Below, in pieces: positions 9,012 to 20,657 of a stretch of DNA of 64,000 nt; the first letter of the stretch is position 1, and every line of letters begins with the position of its first letter. Both the position numbers and the translations under genes were made by a program. The stretch comes from Coix lacryma-jobi var. lacryma-jobi (lineage: Eukaryota > Streptophyta > Magnoliopsida > Poales > Poaceae). Location: positions 93,294,848-93,358,847 of the forward strand of contig CM019826.1 of NCBI GenBank assembly GCA_009763385.1. The letters run 5' to 3'. Below the pieces are notes generated by a model, which had not been told where the DNA came from, did no database searches, and saw only the letters and a list, made by a program, of their open reading frames with translations.

Positions 9012-11013
9012 TGTTGACACTGGTTATCTATCAAAATTAAGGGACAAATAAATATGAAAAGGGCAAGAATTTGATCACCAACAAAGGTTTAGGGTTTCAA
9101 CTGACAATATTCCACAAATTTTGGTGAGTTATGATTCTGCAGGGACTAAACCAGGAAATCGGCACCGATAGCTTCCCATAGAAGGAAACTGTCGGGAGAT
9201 AACGCAACCGCCACGTCGGGATACTTCTAGATGACTCCAGAGAACACATAGACACACCACGAGAAAGGGCACCGCGGTCCACCTCCAGGTGGGACCCACC
9301 GGTCCCCTGGACCCACCGGTCGGTCCACCCCCGGGCCTGCTGGCTTCCGTCTTCTGCAAGCTTCCTCCACCGAACCGTAGGACTCATCTCCACCGTCCCT
9401 GAAGTCGGTTTGATCCAACAGCCGCGGTTTATCCCTCAGGGCTATAAAACCAGACCCAAACCCCCCTCTCCAGGCATCTCCATCTTCATTATTCATCTCC
9501 ACATCAGAAACTAGGGTTTCAATTAGAAGTAGAGGTCCCTCTAGATGAATCTCTTCTAGTTCATCTAGAATTAGATCTAGTTCATCTAGTTGTAATCAAG
9601 AGCCAGCTATCAAGTAGAAGACTAGTTACCCCTCTAGTTTAGGTTTAGAACCTAGTCTTATATTAGAACTAGAAGAGAGAGAGAGAGAGGAAGAGATCAA
9701 GAAGGAGCTCCGGCCTGTCGGATCCACTTCTTCATCTTGTACCTGTGGATTCAAGTTCATCATCAACTTCAGCGATTCTTTCGGTAATCAATGTCTATAT
9801 ATAAGTTTGAGCTATTGTTATTATTATTCTTAAAGATTTATGACTCTCTTTTGAGTACTTTAATTCTAGTCATTCTAGAGTTAGAGTAGTTGGATAGTGT
9901 AAGCGTGGTGCTTAGGCTTGATAGCTCATATATGCCTCCTATAACGCCGGTAGTAGTGGTTGTTCGCAAGGGTGACTCTTATAGCCTTGTTGATTCTTCT
10001 ATAGTCCACTTACCCGTGTGTAGGCTCGGTAGGATTATACATTTGCATAAAAGATTCATACTCTGTTTGTGACCTTTTATGGCAACTTCCCCACTAAGAA
10101 TAATATAAACATATCACTCTTAAATTGGAATTAGACCGCCTTAATGATGCCCTCTATACTTCTAGATTCTCCGTCCTTGTTAGCTACTCAGAGGTTAGAC
10201 TTTAAGACTTCACACTATCCGTTCCTTTGGGTTCGATATTAAAACTGGGTTACTCCGGTGAAGTGCTACATCGGTGTAATCAAGAGCCAGCTATCAAGTA
10301 GAAGACTAGTTACCCCTCTAGTTTAGGTTTAGAACCTAGTCTTATATTCGAACTAGAAGAGAGAGAGAGAGGAAGAGATCAAGAAGGAGCTCTGGCCTGT
10401 CGGATCCACTTCTTCATCTTGTACCTGTGGATTCAAGTTCATCATCAACTTCAGCGATTGTTTCGGTAATCAACGTCTATATTTAAGTTTGAGCTATTGT
10501 TCTTATTATTCTTAAAGATTTATGACTCTCTTTTGAGTACTTTAATTCTAGTCATTCTAGAGTTAGAGTAGTTGGATAGTGTAAGCGTGGTGCTTAGACT
10601 TGATAGCTCATATATGCCTCCTATAATGCCGGTAATAGTGGTTGTTCGCAAGGGTGACTCTTATAGCCTTGTTGATTCTTCTATAGTCCACTTACCCGTG
10701 TGTAGGCTTGGGAGGATTTTACATTTGCATAAAAGATTCATACTCTGTTTGTGACCTTTTATGGCAACTTCCCCACTAAGAATAATATAAACATATCACT
10801 CTTAAATTGGAATTAGACCGCCTTAATGATCCCCTCTATACTTCTAGATTCTCCGTCCTTGTTAGCTACTCAGGGGTTAGACTTTAACACTTAACACTAT
10901 CCGTTCCTTTGGGTTCGATATTAAAACTGGGTTACTCCGGTGAAGTGCTATATCGGTAGATTTTATCTGTGCGCTTGCGGATAAAGTAGAGTGTGCGTTA
11001 ATTTATACCAACA
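9012..11013 (+). repeat. F 3' LTR with an internal 684-bp tandem duplication
   Basis: 2002 bp against 1310 bp in the 5' LTR. The excess is explained by a direct tandem duplication: the segment starting TGTAATCAAG at 9591 restarts at 10275, so copy 1 is about 9591-10274 and copy 2 about 10275-10958. The copies differ in (GA)n length. Because LTRs are identical when an element inserts, the duplication happened during or after insertion. TATAAAA is at 9443-9449. Confidence 0.92.
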
Positions 11014-11095
11014 CTAGGGTTGGACAGTCTTACCCCTGGAGGGTAATTGGGTTGAGTGCTTCATGTGAGGGCATTTTGGTCTTCGGACGTGCGCC

Positions 11096-11104
11096 TATAT
11101 ATAT
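11096..11104 (+). promoter_or_regulatory. TATA box of the E LTR
   Basis: TATATATAT in GCGCCTATATATATGAAGG. The solo LTR has the same block on the - strand at 25932-25942. It puts the stem-loop array upstream in U3 and the GGAC palindromes about 600 bp downstream. Confidence 0.65.
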
Positions 11105-11693
11105 GAAGGGGGCTGGTTAGGGCAGCATATCCTTGGATGGTGTCTCTCTCATTTTGTGCTTGTGAGAGAAGGCTAGGGTTAGAGGAGAGTTGGCTCTTGT
11201 TCTTGAGCTTTTTGCCATCCAAGCTTTGTGTTGCTAGGAGTTGCTTGTAGCCCAACACCGAGTGCTTAATCAATCATCCATTCCTCTGAATCCAAGGATC
11301 AAATTTGTGGTTGAATTCGCATTTTGAATTTGTTCTTCGCGTTCTACTTTTCTCCACGATTTTCCCTTCACTCGATCTCCCTCTACGCTGCATCTTTTGC
11401 GATTCCGTTTGAATCAACTTGTTCTTTGAAGTGAGGAGAACATTTCCACCGAAGGAATTCATCTCTACCCTCACGAACAAGTAGATCGAGTCGAAATCGT
11501 TTTTGTTCTTCTTTCTTCCCCTTTTCTAGTGTTCTTCGGATTTTTCATGGATTAGTTGGGTTGAAGCGATGATATCCTAGGATTAGCTTCCCAACACATA
11601 GAAGAACACTTGGGAGAACTTTGGTTGCAGCCCCATTCAATTTGGTGAAGATCCAATCGATTTTGGTTTTGTCCCGAGCTGTTTTTGGGCTTT

Positions 11694-11871
11694 CTGGACA
11701 GTGGCGGACTGTCCGAGACTCATCCCCGGACTGTCCGGGGGTCGGGGCTGTTCACGGGCAGCGAGGTCGCTGTTTTTATTTTCGATTGGCAGACTGTCCG
11801 GGACTCATTCCCGGACAGTCCGGGGTTCAATAGCGGACAGTCCGCGGTTCACTGGCGGATAGTCCGCGACT
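11694..11871 (+). repeat. GGAC-N-GTCC palindrome cluster, E LTR
   Basis: Six copies of CGGACTGTCCG, CGGACAGTCCG or close variants. Flanks often extend the palindrome (CCCGGAC/GTCCGGG, AGCGGAC/GTCCGCG). Palindromes of the type CACCGGACTGTCCGGTG have been described in Sirevirus LTRs, which supports the family call. Confidence 0.85.
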
Positions 11872-12489
11872 ACACAGTTTTGCTGATTTCGTCCGTATCT
11901 TTTGCGTACGAGCTCTGATTTGTGATCCGTTTGTTGTGTTGGTTTTCTAACTTCTTAAGGATCATTCCAAAGTAATTTTGACACCATTGGTCAAAGTATT
12001 TTTGGTCGGACACTTCCTTTTTCTCCATAGGAGTTAAGTGTTCCTCTTTCGGAGTTTCGACGGTTCTAGCATTCGTATCTTTTGCGTTCGAGCTCCGATT
12101 TGAGTTCCGTTTGTTGTGTTAGTTTCCTAACTTCATAAGGATCTTTCCAAGGTACTTTTGCCACCAGTTGGCCTAAGTATTTTCGGTCGAACACTTTTCT
12201 CTTCTCCATAGGACTGGGGTGTTCCGTTATCGGAGGTTCGATTGTACTAGGAGATTGCATGTGCAGTTTTTGCCCCGTTGCTTTGGCGCTTGGATTTGGG
12301 GGTTCTTGGGTAGTTCCGTTGTACCTCTAGGACATCTCCTAGGGTATCCACCTATTCGTAGGTCGTGAACTCACCGGTAGTTTGAGTCTTCGCTTTTGGG
12401 GTGATTTTCTAGGACAAGGGCCATCATTTCTCGAGAAGAAATTTGAGGCTCCCATTCACCCCCCCTCTGGTCGCCAATTCGGTCCTTCA

Positions 12490-12787
12490 CATAGGAACCT
12501 TGATCTTTCCCATTGTCCTCCCACTATAGTTATCTATACATTTATCATGAATTCTCTTTGATGTGCTTTCGTTATTATATATATCATATATCAATTACTC
12601 TTGCTTTTGTCTAATTAGTACTCTAAGTTAGTAGATGCATGATAGTGAGTTATCAGATTCTTGACCCTAGCTTCCCTGTGGTAAAATATAAATAACGATC
12701 CTGGAATACTCTCGGTAAAATGCTACAATGATGTTCTATGCGCTTGCGGAATCTTTCATATTCTCTTTGCGTTAACAAACGTCAACA
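12490..12787 (+). repeat. G 5' LTR, 3' end only
   Basis: Starts at the E/G junction and ends GTCAACA. Near-identical to 18796-19093. Confidence 0.88.
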
Positions 12788-12795
12788 AGTATTTT

Positions 12796-12813
12796 TGGCG
12801 CCATTGCCTTGGA
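12796..12813 (+). promoter_or_regulatory. Primer binding site of G, degenerate
   Basis: TGGCGCCATTGCCTTGGA, 8 bp after the LTR end, against TGGCGCCGTTGCCGGGGA in F. Present once only, unlike in F and K. Confidence 0.75.
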
Positions 12814-15800
12814 AGCAATTGGTGTAAAAGATTTTGATAATGATCTTGATGTCTGCTAATTTAGTGTACCACTAGCTTTAGTAGGATTACCCTTGCTCTG
12901 TTGAATGTGGAATAGACAGAACATCAAATGTCGTTTCGACCTTATGGCAAGCTTCCACAAGATTGAAGAACCCAGGGTGCCTGAATATTCAAGATCCATC
13001 ATTAATCCTAGAACCCTGCCTTCTCACAGGTTTGTGTATACATATATTATTATTCTAACCAAGTGTAGATTTGAGAAAAGGTCGCCGTCACAAGAATTCA
13101 ACTCCTATCCCATATGACAGATATTTATGCTGCATCACTCACAAATCCCAGTTGTGAGTCATGGTAAGTATTATCAAGGTGAAACAGTCTTGCTCATGGA
13201 CTTTAAACTTTATGAGTAGTTATCTTTTTAATTTATTGCATTCCACTGCATGTTTACTTTTAATCCTTCATCCACTCCATTTAGTTTATGTTTTCTCATA
13301 TTAAGTTCCTCGCTTGCATTCATGTCATCTGAATCTAAAAATATATATATAAAAAGAGAATAGGAAAAAATTCCTCACTATGATCATACTCTTTCATCTC
13401 TATTTGAATAAATCTCTTTTATGCTCTCGTGCTACCTTTGTTTATGCTAGTATATTTTGGTTTGAAAGTATTTCCATTGGGTATTTTCATAGGCTTTTTA
13501 AATTAAGCATGGTGCTTAGGTGAAATAGTCTACCTTAATAAAATTAGACACGGAGATTGATTTGATTATTGATCTGAAATTAGCTTGTGTAGACATTGGA
13601 TATTTTGTTGGACTAACCCCTGCAGAGAACTCTAAACACACTTTGGGAAAGTCCTGAGATGAATTCACATCAGAGATGAAGCAAGGCATATGATGAGCTC
13701 CATAATGAAGACTCAGCTCATTCATCATGGATGAACGAATTGTGAGTATTAAAGTTTATTAAAGTCTATCTTCTACTGCAAGTTATCTTTTGCCTTGAAC
13801 CATGTTAAAATGCAGCCAACACATAAAATGTTATTCTATGCTAAAGTAATCCTAAAATCATCTTTTCATTTGCATGGATGAATAACACATAAGTAGTGGA
13901 TAACAACTCATGTTTCAAATTCAGTACAATCCTTCGGGTATATGTCCATTAACATTTTGTAGGAGATGAGATTTGCTTGTTCATGGTGTGAACTTAAAGA
14001 TCCAAAACCCAACACGTGGATAGACAAAACTCATCATCAGACAAGTCACTAGTGATGTCGAAGGCAACCAAGCTTTGAACCATCCCAAGGCCTAAGCCAG
14101 GACACTGATGACGAATAGGATGCAACTCACCTCGTATGGGCCAATCCATTCCTACGCTCATCATTGTCGAAGACATCAACACCGACACCAACAACAAATA
14201 TCAGGGTGACGATATACCACTACATTATAGCATGCATCTGTGTGTCATCCAAAGGAAGTCTGTTGGTGGTTCACTATGAAGACAAGCAGTGGAAGTTCTC
14301 CTCACTACTAATCAATGCAACACAAGAGCTAGTTTGGGGGATGAGGTGGTACGACTTCAACAACAACAAGGTCTACAAATTCAACACATGAACATGTTGT
14401 TGAACAAATTTGGGCATCCACCTACTTCACAAGCCAGCTTGAGGGAGACATGATTCTGTTATCCAGATCTTCTTCATGATCAAGGGTGGGGAGGAGAAAT
14501 CCAGCTTCAAGACACTTTGATCTCCTACTCATCACTTTGATCAGTACAAGCCACTAGACGCTGCCCCAGCCAAGGAGAAGAATATGATCCATCACTCATT
14601 CTTGGAAGATCGTTCTTGAACACCACCAATGTGTCATCTATGTCGGACTTGGAGACGTCCACTTTTGGATCTTCAATCAAAAGAATTGACTACACCACTT
14701 ATGAGCAGCCGAAGAAAACCAAGAGAAGACGTTGACTCAAGCGATGAAGGAAGAACCAACTGCTAGGGATTGAGGGATACATCATAAAGGACGAAGCCAC
14801 TGCACTGCAAGAATTAGAAGACGGAGAGATAATACCTGAGCCTACAAATCAAGAAAATAGCTGACCAAGTCTCCATCATCTGGACCTGTTGAGAACAAGA
14901 CTCAGTTGGCCCTCTGTGAGATAGACAAGAGAAGACAAGCTAGTCATGAACAACAACCAGCTAAACAAGAGAAGCTTCCACAAGGTGGTTCGACAACATC
15001 ACTCTTCAATGATAAAGGTAACATTTCAAGGTAAGTGTCATCACTTTAAAAGCTTCTCCTTGATTCTGGTATGCACATAAATAAAGAACCAAACATGTTT
15101 AAGTTGCACCTCACATGATCCAACCTAATCAACTCAACATGTTCCGTTCTTTACTCTTTGTTCCTAGCTTTACTCTATTGAATCTCACTATCTTAACTAA
15201 ATGAGCTAAAATGTTATGCATCTAACCTTTGGAGGATCCAATCATGAAAAGATCGACACATTATGCATAGATTATCTTTCCTTGGGTTAAGCAATATGAT
15301 CTGTTAAATATTTTACGATGCTACTTTCATGCTCATCTTTTAATCCTATCACTCATTTTAAGATTAAATAGAACACATAAACAACAAGTTCATCTTGTTC
15401 AATGTGCCTAAGGTTAGAGAACAATGAACAAAACTTTTGGTTCTATTGTTGTTTTTCCACCAACAGAGCCTATGCACTTGATCTTTACCATGTCTTTATG
15501 AACAGGACACACTCTTGAGCAAAACATGGAGGAGTTTGTCAACTCCCAAATTCTACAGAGTGAAGGTCCTGGATCTACAAGAACATGCACACTGAGCAAA
15601 ATGCTGCCAGCTTCAATAACTAATGCTTCACTTCAAATTGCTGGATGGACGAAAAACATGAGTGACACCATATCGAGAGGTGTAGTTATCAAGGTCTACA
15701 TATCAGGATCAAATGACGCACCTCAGGAATGAACATGGTGAGAAGTCCTGTTCAGAGGACTTAAAACATTGAACCCTCGCCGAAAGGTAAAATCGGTAGT

Positions 15801-17627
15801 TATCCATATTTATCTTTTCTGCATTAGTTTCTCTTTTGCATGTTTACTTCTCATCATTATTCCTCCATAGCATATTTACTTTTCTGCATTAGCATTGCAT
15901 AAAAAAAAGAGAGGAAAATATTTTACTTTTTGCACTGCATCATAAAACTTAAAGCCCCATGTGAATAGTTCTGTGGTGTGTAAAAACCCACATGAAAAAT
16001 TCACCGTGGTGGCATAAAAACAAAAATAAATATGCATACATTCATCCTGTTGCATTTTCTCTTGCATCATAAAAAATTTTAAAATATAAAAATATTGAGA
16101 AAAAGATCTAACTGAAACAACTCTAGACAACTAAGGCGTGAGTGGCCAACCACTAATGCTTAATCTATTCCATAAGTTTTGTTGTCTATTTGAGTTTCAC
16201 AGGATTAAAGACCAAGAAAAGCTGACGAGTAAGTGGATGTTCCATCCACTGTCGGAGCACTATCCAACAACCATCAATATCAATCAAAGCTCTGATAGAG
16301 GAAGTACATTTCCACCGCCAATCCGCTACATTGCAAGATCGAACGACTACGTCAACATTCAGCTTGGGGGAAGCACCCCCGTGTATCCAGGCTCACCCTT
16401 AAAAAGAAAAAGAACAAAAATATTCGGGCACATGAAGGCTCGATGCGATCGAAGGGATTAGCTTGGGGGAGGTGCACCCCCGTTATCTTCGTGACTCAGG
16501 TATGTCTTACTATTATCTTAGTGTTTTTTAAGTAATAGGTTATATTGTGTTAGATTAAATAAATAAAGCATGTCTAATCTGAAGAAATCTCCCTCTAATT
16601 TCTTAAAATGGAAATGATAAATAGTTGCTCTATTGTATTGCTTTCTAGTACCTAGCTTTTAAGCATGAGTTCTCCTAATTAATAATGCTTTAAAACAAAA
16701 TTAAACACATGGGTAGCAAATGCTTGATCCAGAGTCTAGGTAATTGACAGATATGATATGTGATGATCTGAGCTACTGTTATCTTGTTCTGAAACAACAC
16801 TAGAGTTCTGGAGAATTTATAATATTAATATGATCAATAATTGCATTGAGTTAAATTAAGCTTTGTTGACCCTGTGAGAAGTTATCATACTATTGAATTG
16901 AGATCACTTACACATTTCATCCATCCTCCGCATAAATGCTCATGATTATCTATTGTTATCCTCTCAAAAGTTTGTTGGAAGCATGTGGCTATTAAAAAAA
17001 TGAGAGAAAGAAAAGAAGAAAAAAAATCCGAGGAAATAAAAAGGGACAAGTGTCTGAAACCTCAAAAAGATAGATCCCGAGGAAATAAAAAAGGACAAGT
17101 GTCCGGAACCTCGAAGAAAAAAAAGAGAAAAAAAGAGAGAATAGAAAAAATATATGAATATTAGAAAAAATGGGCACGTGCCCGATAGTAGAATTAGCCT
17201 GATAGCCATGTGTTTCTAATAGACCAAAGAGAGTGATATATTCAAAAGAGCATCCGCCTCCATTTTCCATACACGTGCACTTCTCGATTCAATGGTATGG
17301 TTGACTTTCTCTTTGGATCCATTGTTTAATTTGGCAACATATGTTCTTAAGCTTTTTGAAAATTCATAAAAACTCTGGGATAATGGTGAAGTGAAAGGGC
17401 AAGAGACATAGTGCTTGATTTGATCGTTCTATCGTTCAATTACTCAAGATTCAAGGTAAAGTACTAAGCCCCATGATAAATAATATGATATCTTTTTCTA
17501 ATCCAAATGAGAACTTTTGTTTGAATGCATGTGTACTTGTTAGAAGTGCATATATTGCAGCAACTCCTGATCCATTGTTGAGTTTGACTTTGCTAAGGGA
17601 CTAGCAAAGGGTAAGCTTCGGGGAACT
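12814..17627 (+). other. G internal region, non-coding
   Basis: No ORF of substance. Retains an LILGRSFL-type protease relic near 14590-14620 and an ISRG-type relic at about 15600-15690. It also has two hairpin-like PPT copies (16361-16380, 16460-16480), three palindromes in a purine-rich tract (17043-17184, the last GGGCACGTGCCCG), and the block around 15950-16080 that is close to F 7190-7320. Confidence 0.8.
14560..14720 (+). pseudogene. Ty3/gypsy retropepsin remnant in G
   Basis: The + strand reads DPSLILGRSFLNTTN around 14586-14630, then diverges, then TTYEQPKKTKR near 14690-14730. It corresponds to remnant 1 of F. The frame is interrupted and no catalytic Asp motif is seen. A relic of a Tat-type gag-protease region. 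Confidence 0.6.
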
Positions 17628-19093
17628 TGTTGACGGTCCTTAATGTCAATATTATACCATCAACTAATGCATAGAATGACATGAAATGAACCATAAAGCA
17701 TAGTTGTAGGGTTTGAAACTAACAAGTTCCACGAGTTTTGGTGCTCTCACTTGTTTTGTAGGACATCCATGTTTTTACCATATAAAAGTATCTCAAGTGA
17801 TGAAACAGAGCACACCATTGCGAAGACCTCATCGAGACGATCGAAATGGACATATGATTTGCTATATTTGGAGTCCCGGAGGGAGAGTCCTCGATGGATA
17901 CGACTTGGAAGATTCTAGAACATTCCAGAAGACACGAGAAGGCGACCCACGGAAGGTGGGACCCACCTATCATAGAGACAGACCGGTCGGTCTCCCTCCT
18001 GGGCCGACCAGTCTCCTATAGGGCCCAAGTTCGCCCCCATTTGCGTGACGCACTCCAACCGACCTCTCCAACACGTTTTGGCCCATTTAGGCCCAAGTGC
18101 ATATGACGAAGGATTTAGTACCACATCGCTTGCTCAAGGTGGAGGGGAGGCCAGGAGCCCCTATTTAATAAACCCAGGACCCCCCTAAGGCATCATCATC
18201 ATCTGGGAGTCCTTGTAGAAGCGTCCCTCGAAGGACAACTTCTCCTCCCTAGAGAATTAGGTTTAGATTTTCCAATGTAATAGCTTAGCTCTAGTCGGGA
18301 GTTAGGGAGAGCGGAGCTGCGCTCCGGTTCCGGAAGAGTCTTCAGAGTTTTGGTATGTCTTTGTATCTTTTCTTTGTAAGACTTATGCTTTAATATATTT
18401 ATCTTCTCTATTTACTTTATGCTTTATTATATGATTAGTATAGTTGTTATATCTTGGCATGGGATCTTCGCTCGTATTGAGTGCGCTAGTTATGCTAGGT
18501 AATTAGAGTAGTAATCGATAGATTAGACTTGGTGTTTAGTCTATAGGTTACCTGAGGTTGCGCTCAATCCCACGGAATAGTTGTGGTAGCCCCAGGGGTG
18601 ACAGCTCTGTTAGTCCTTTGTAGTCCACCACGTTCGGATTGATATTTCATAGAGCTTTTGGCAGCCTTCTCCCAACTACCTTTTTCCCAGTCTTCTTCGA
18701 GAGTTGGAAAGGACCTGCTGCTCCAAAGTGCCAATGTTTATGACTGCTATATCTTTTCATCTTTGTTAACTTAGAACCCAAGTAATAGAGAAGAACATAG
18801 GAACCTTGATCTTTCCCGTTGTCCTCCCACTATAGTTATCTATACATTTATCATGAATTCTCTTTGATGTGCTTTCATTATCATATATATCATATATCAA
18901 TTACTCCTGCTTTAGTCTAATTAGTACTCTAAGTTAGTAGATGCATGATAGTGAGTTATCAGATTCTTGACCCTAGCTTTCCTGTGGTAAAATATAAATA
19001 ACGATCCTGGAATACTCCCGGTAAAATGCTACAATGGTGTTCTGTGCGCTTGCAGAATCTTTCATATTCTCTTTGCGTTAACAAACGTCAACA
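17628..19093 (+). repeat. G 3' LTR
   Basis: 1466 bp, from TGTTGACGG to GTCAACA, preceded by a PPT-like AAGCTTCGGGGAACT. A TATA-like TATTTAATAA lies near 18159-18168. Parts around 18500-18660 resemble the middle of the F LTR and the K remnant, so the three LTR families are distant relatives. Confidence 0.88.
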
Positions 19094-20657
19094 GGACCCC
19101 AAGAAGATGAAGTGTGGGATCGGGTCCTCGAGCTGAAGTAGTCGTCGCAGGGTCAATGAGGGGCAGCCAGTGGAGTTGGCTCAGGATCAACCCAATCGGC
19201 ATCTTCCTGCTCCTCCTCCACAAAGATCGTCTCTCCTAGCTCCTATTCCCCTGCAACATCAAAAGCAGAAGAAACACAAGGCATAGTCTCATTGAATGTG
19301 ACCTCGCAGGTCTCCACTATCCGGTTAGTCTCAAGGTTATGAATTCGATAAGCACGCGAATACGAAGCATAACCAAGAAACACACCATCAGCAGAGCGAG
19401 ATTCAAATTTGTCCAAATTGCCTTGCTTCAGGATAAAGCACTTGCACCCAAACACCCTAAAGTGAGACACCTTCGGTACGCATCCAAAATTCAACTCATA
19501 AGAAGTCTTCTTCATGAAAGCTCGAAGAAAGATGCAATTTGAAACATGGCAAGCGGCGTTGCTCGACTCAGCCCAAAAATGCCTAGGAGTCCTATGCTCA
19601 TCGAGCATCGTCCTGGCCATCTCAACAAGGGTCCGATTCTTGCGTTCAACAACACCGTTCTGCTGGAGGATATAAGGAGAAGACAACTGATGTTCGATTC
19701 CATGAGAAGAACAGAAAGAGGCAAACTGGGAGTTAACAAACTTTGTACCATTATCGCTACAAATAGCTCTAATGGTATCAGGGGGAAACTCAGTTTTTAA
19801 CCTCAAAATCAAATCTCGAGCAAAAGGAAAAGCTTCATCCTTAGCCTCCATGAAGAACACCCAAGAGTACCTCAAAAAATTGTCAACGGTCACTAGAACG
19901 TACCACTTCCCACCCACTGAGCAAACCCGATCTGGACCAACAGTGTCCATGTGTAAAATCTCACCGAGTCGCTTTGTCATCACCTGATTAACAGGTGGGT
20001 GAGAAACAGCAACCATCTTCTCGTGACGACAATGATGGCAAACAAGGTCCTTCTGAAACTTAAGCTTGGGCAATCCTAGGATTAAGCCAAGTGAGCTTAG
20101 TCTTGCAAGCAAGTCGAAGCTCAAGTGACCAAGTCTCCTATGCCACTTCCACAAATCAGAAGAAGGACCAGCCATCAAACATCTAGAAGAGCCAAAAGAA
20201 TGAGAAAAATCAGCTCTAAAAACATGACCAAAAGGGACGACCCAACAAACAAGGTCTCCCCGAGAGTCCAAAACTCGACTCAAACCCTTCTTAAAGTGCA
20301 CGTCAAAATCATCCTCAAGAAGTTGCAAAACAGAAAGCAAATTGAAATGCAAGTTAGAAACCAAAGCAACATCTTTGAGAACAAAATTCTCATTGAGCCG
20401 AATAGCTCCATGAGAAACAACCTTACCTCTACCACTATCCCCGAAAGTGATGTACTCCTTATGCACAACGGGTTCTAGGCTGGAGAACCATTCCTTCGTT
20501 CCGGTCATGTGGCGTGAACACCCGGAATCCATGAGCCACTTGTTCTCCAGCCGAAGTTCCTGCATCAATAAAAAGGCACGAAGTGAGCGTATGGCACAAC
20601 ACTAGGGTTAGTATACTGAGAAGGATACCAGTGCTGTGCCATAGGCCTAGAAAAAGT
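19094..20657 (-). pseudogene. H Sirevirus pol: protease and integrase part, truncated
   Basis: On the - strand, pol opens with an ATG at 20563-20565 that overlaps the gag stop (TGATG at 20563-20567). The retropepsin active-site word LMDSGCSRHMTG follows within 25 residues. Then come the pre-integrase zinc-binding motif (WHRRLGHLS ... CHHCRH), and the integrase core with HMDTVGP, the CSDNGT aspartate and the glutamate of VVERKN. The frame is open for about 440 codons to a TAG at 19243-19245, where B has a sense codon. The element is then cut at 19094 by G, before reverse transcriptase. It cannot make a full polyprotein. Confidence 0.88.

Larger units (their letters stand above)
2222..11013 (+). 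mobile_element. F: non-coding LTR retrotransposon of Ty3/gypsy origin, complete, with TSD
   Basis: Flanked by the 5-bp duplication ctagg (2217-2221 and 11014-11018). The left LTR is 2222-3531 and the right LTR 9012-11013; both begin TGTTGACACT and end ATACCAACA. A tRNA-Asp-type PBS follows the left LTR and a PPT precedes the right one, so the element reads on the + strand. The 5.5 kb interior has no long ORF, only decayed protease-like stretches. It most resembles a non-autonomous or degenerate member of the Tat/RIRE2-like group; the lineage name is inferred from the PBS and the protease remnants. Confidence 0.93.
1..12489 (+). mobile_element. Sirevirus E (Ty1/copia LTR retrotransposon), 3' part, interrupted by F
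   Basis: Only the 3' end of this element is in the window: a non-coding post-pol region (1-1189), a polypurine tract and the 3' LTR (1190-2221 continued at 11014-12489). The LTR starts TGAGAACATATATG and ends GGTCCTTCA. It matches the solo LTR at 24666-27015 in reverse complement over its whole length, which proves that the two halves belong together and that F is an insertion. The base after the LTR (12490) is inside the LTR of G, so E inserted into G; the expected 5-bp target duplication is catag, whose partner is left of the window. Its gag and pol are outside the window. The family call rests on LTR similarity to A and B, which carry Sirevirus gag-pol. Confidence 0.88.
11014..12489 (+). 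repeat. E 3' LTR, second part
   Basis: Continues the LTR interrupted at 2221; the first 5 bp are the F target duplication. Contains a TATA box (11096-11104) and the GGAC-N-GTCC palindrome cluster (11694-11871), and ends at 12489 with GGTCCTTCA. It matches the solo LTR 24666-26010 in reverse complement. Confidence 0.88.
12490..19093 (+). mobile_element. G: non-coding LTR retrotransposon related to F, 5' LTR truncated by E
   Basis: The last 298 bp of the 5' LTR (12490-12787) match the last 298 bp of the 3' LTR (18796-19093). A degenerate tRNA-Asp-type PBS follows, then about 4.8 kb of interior, a PPT-like AAGCTTCGGGGAACT and the 3' LTR. The rest of the 5' LTR must lie left of the window, beyond E. 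G interrupts the pol of H at 19094 (expected TSD ggacc). The interior is collinear with that of F, while the LTRs are diverged. Confidence 0.88.
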
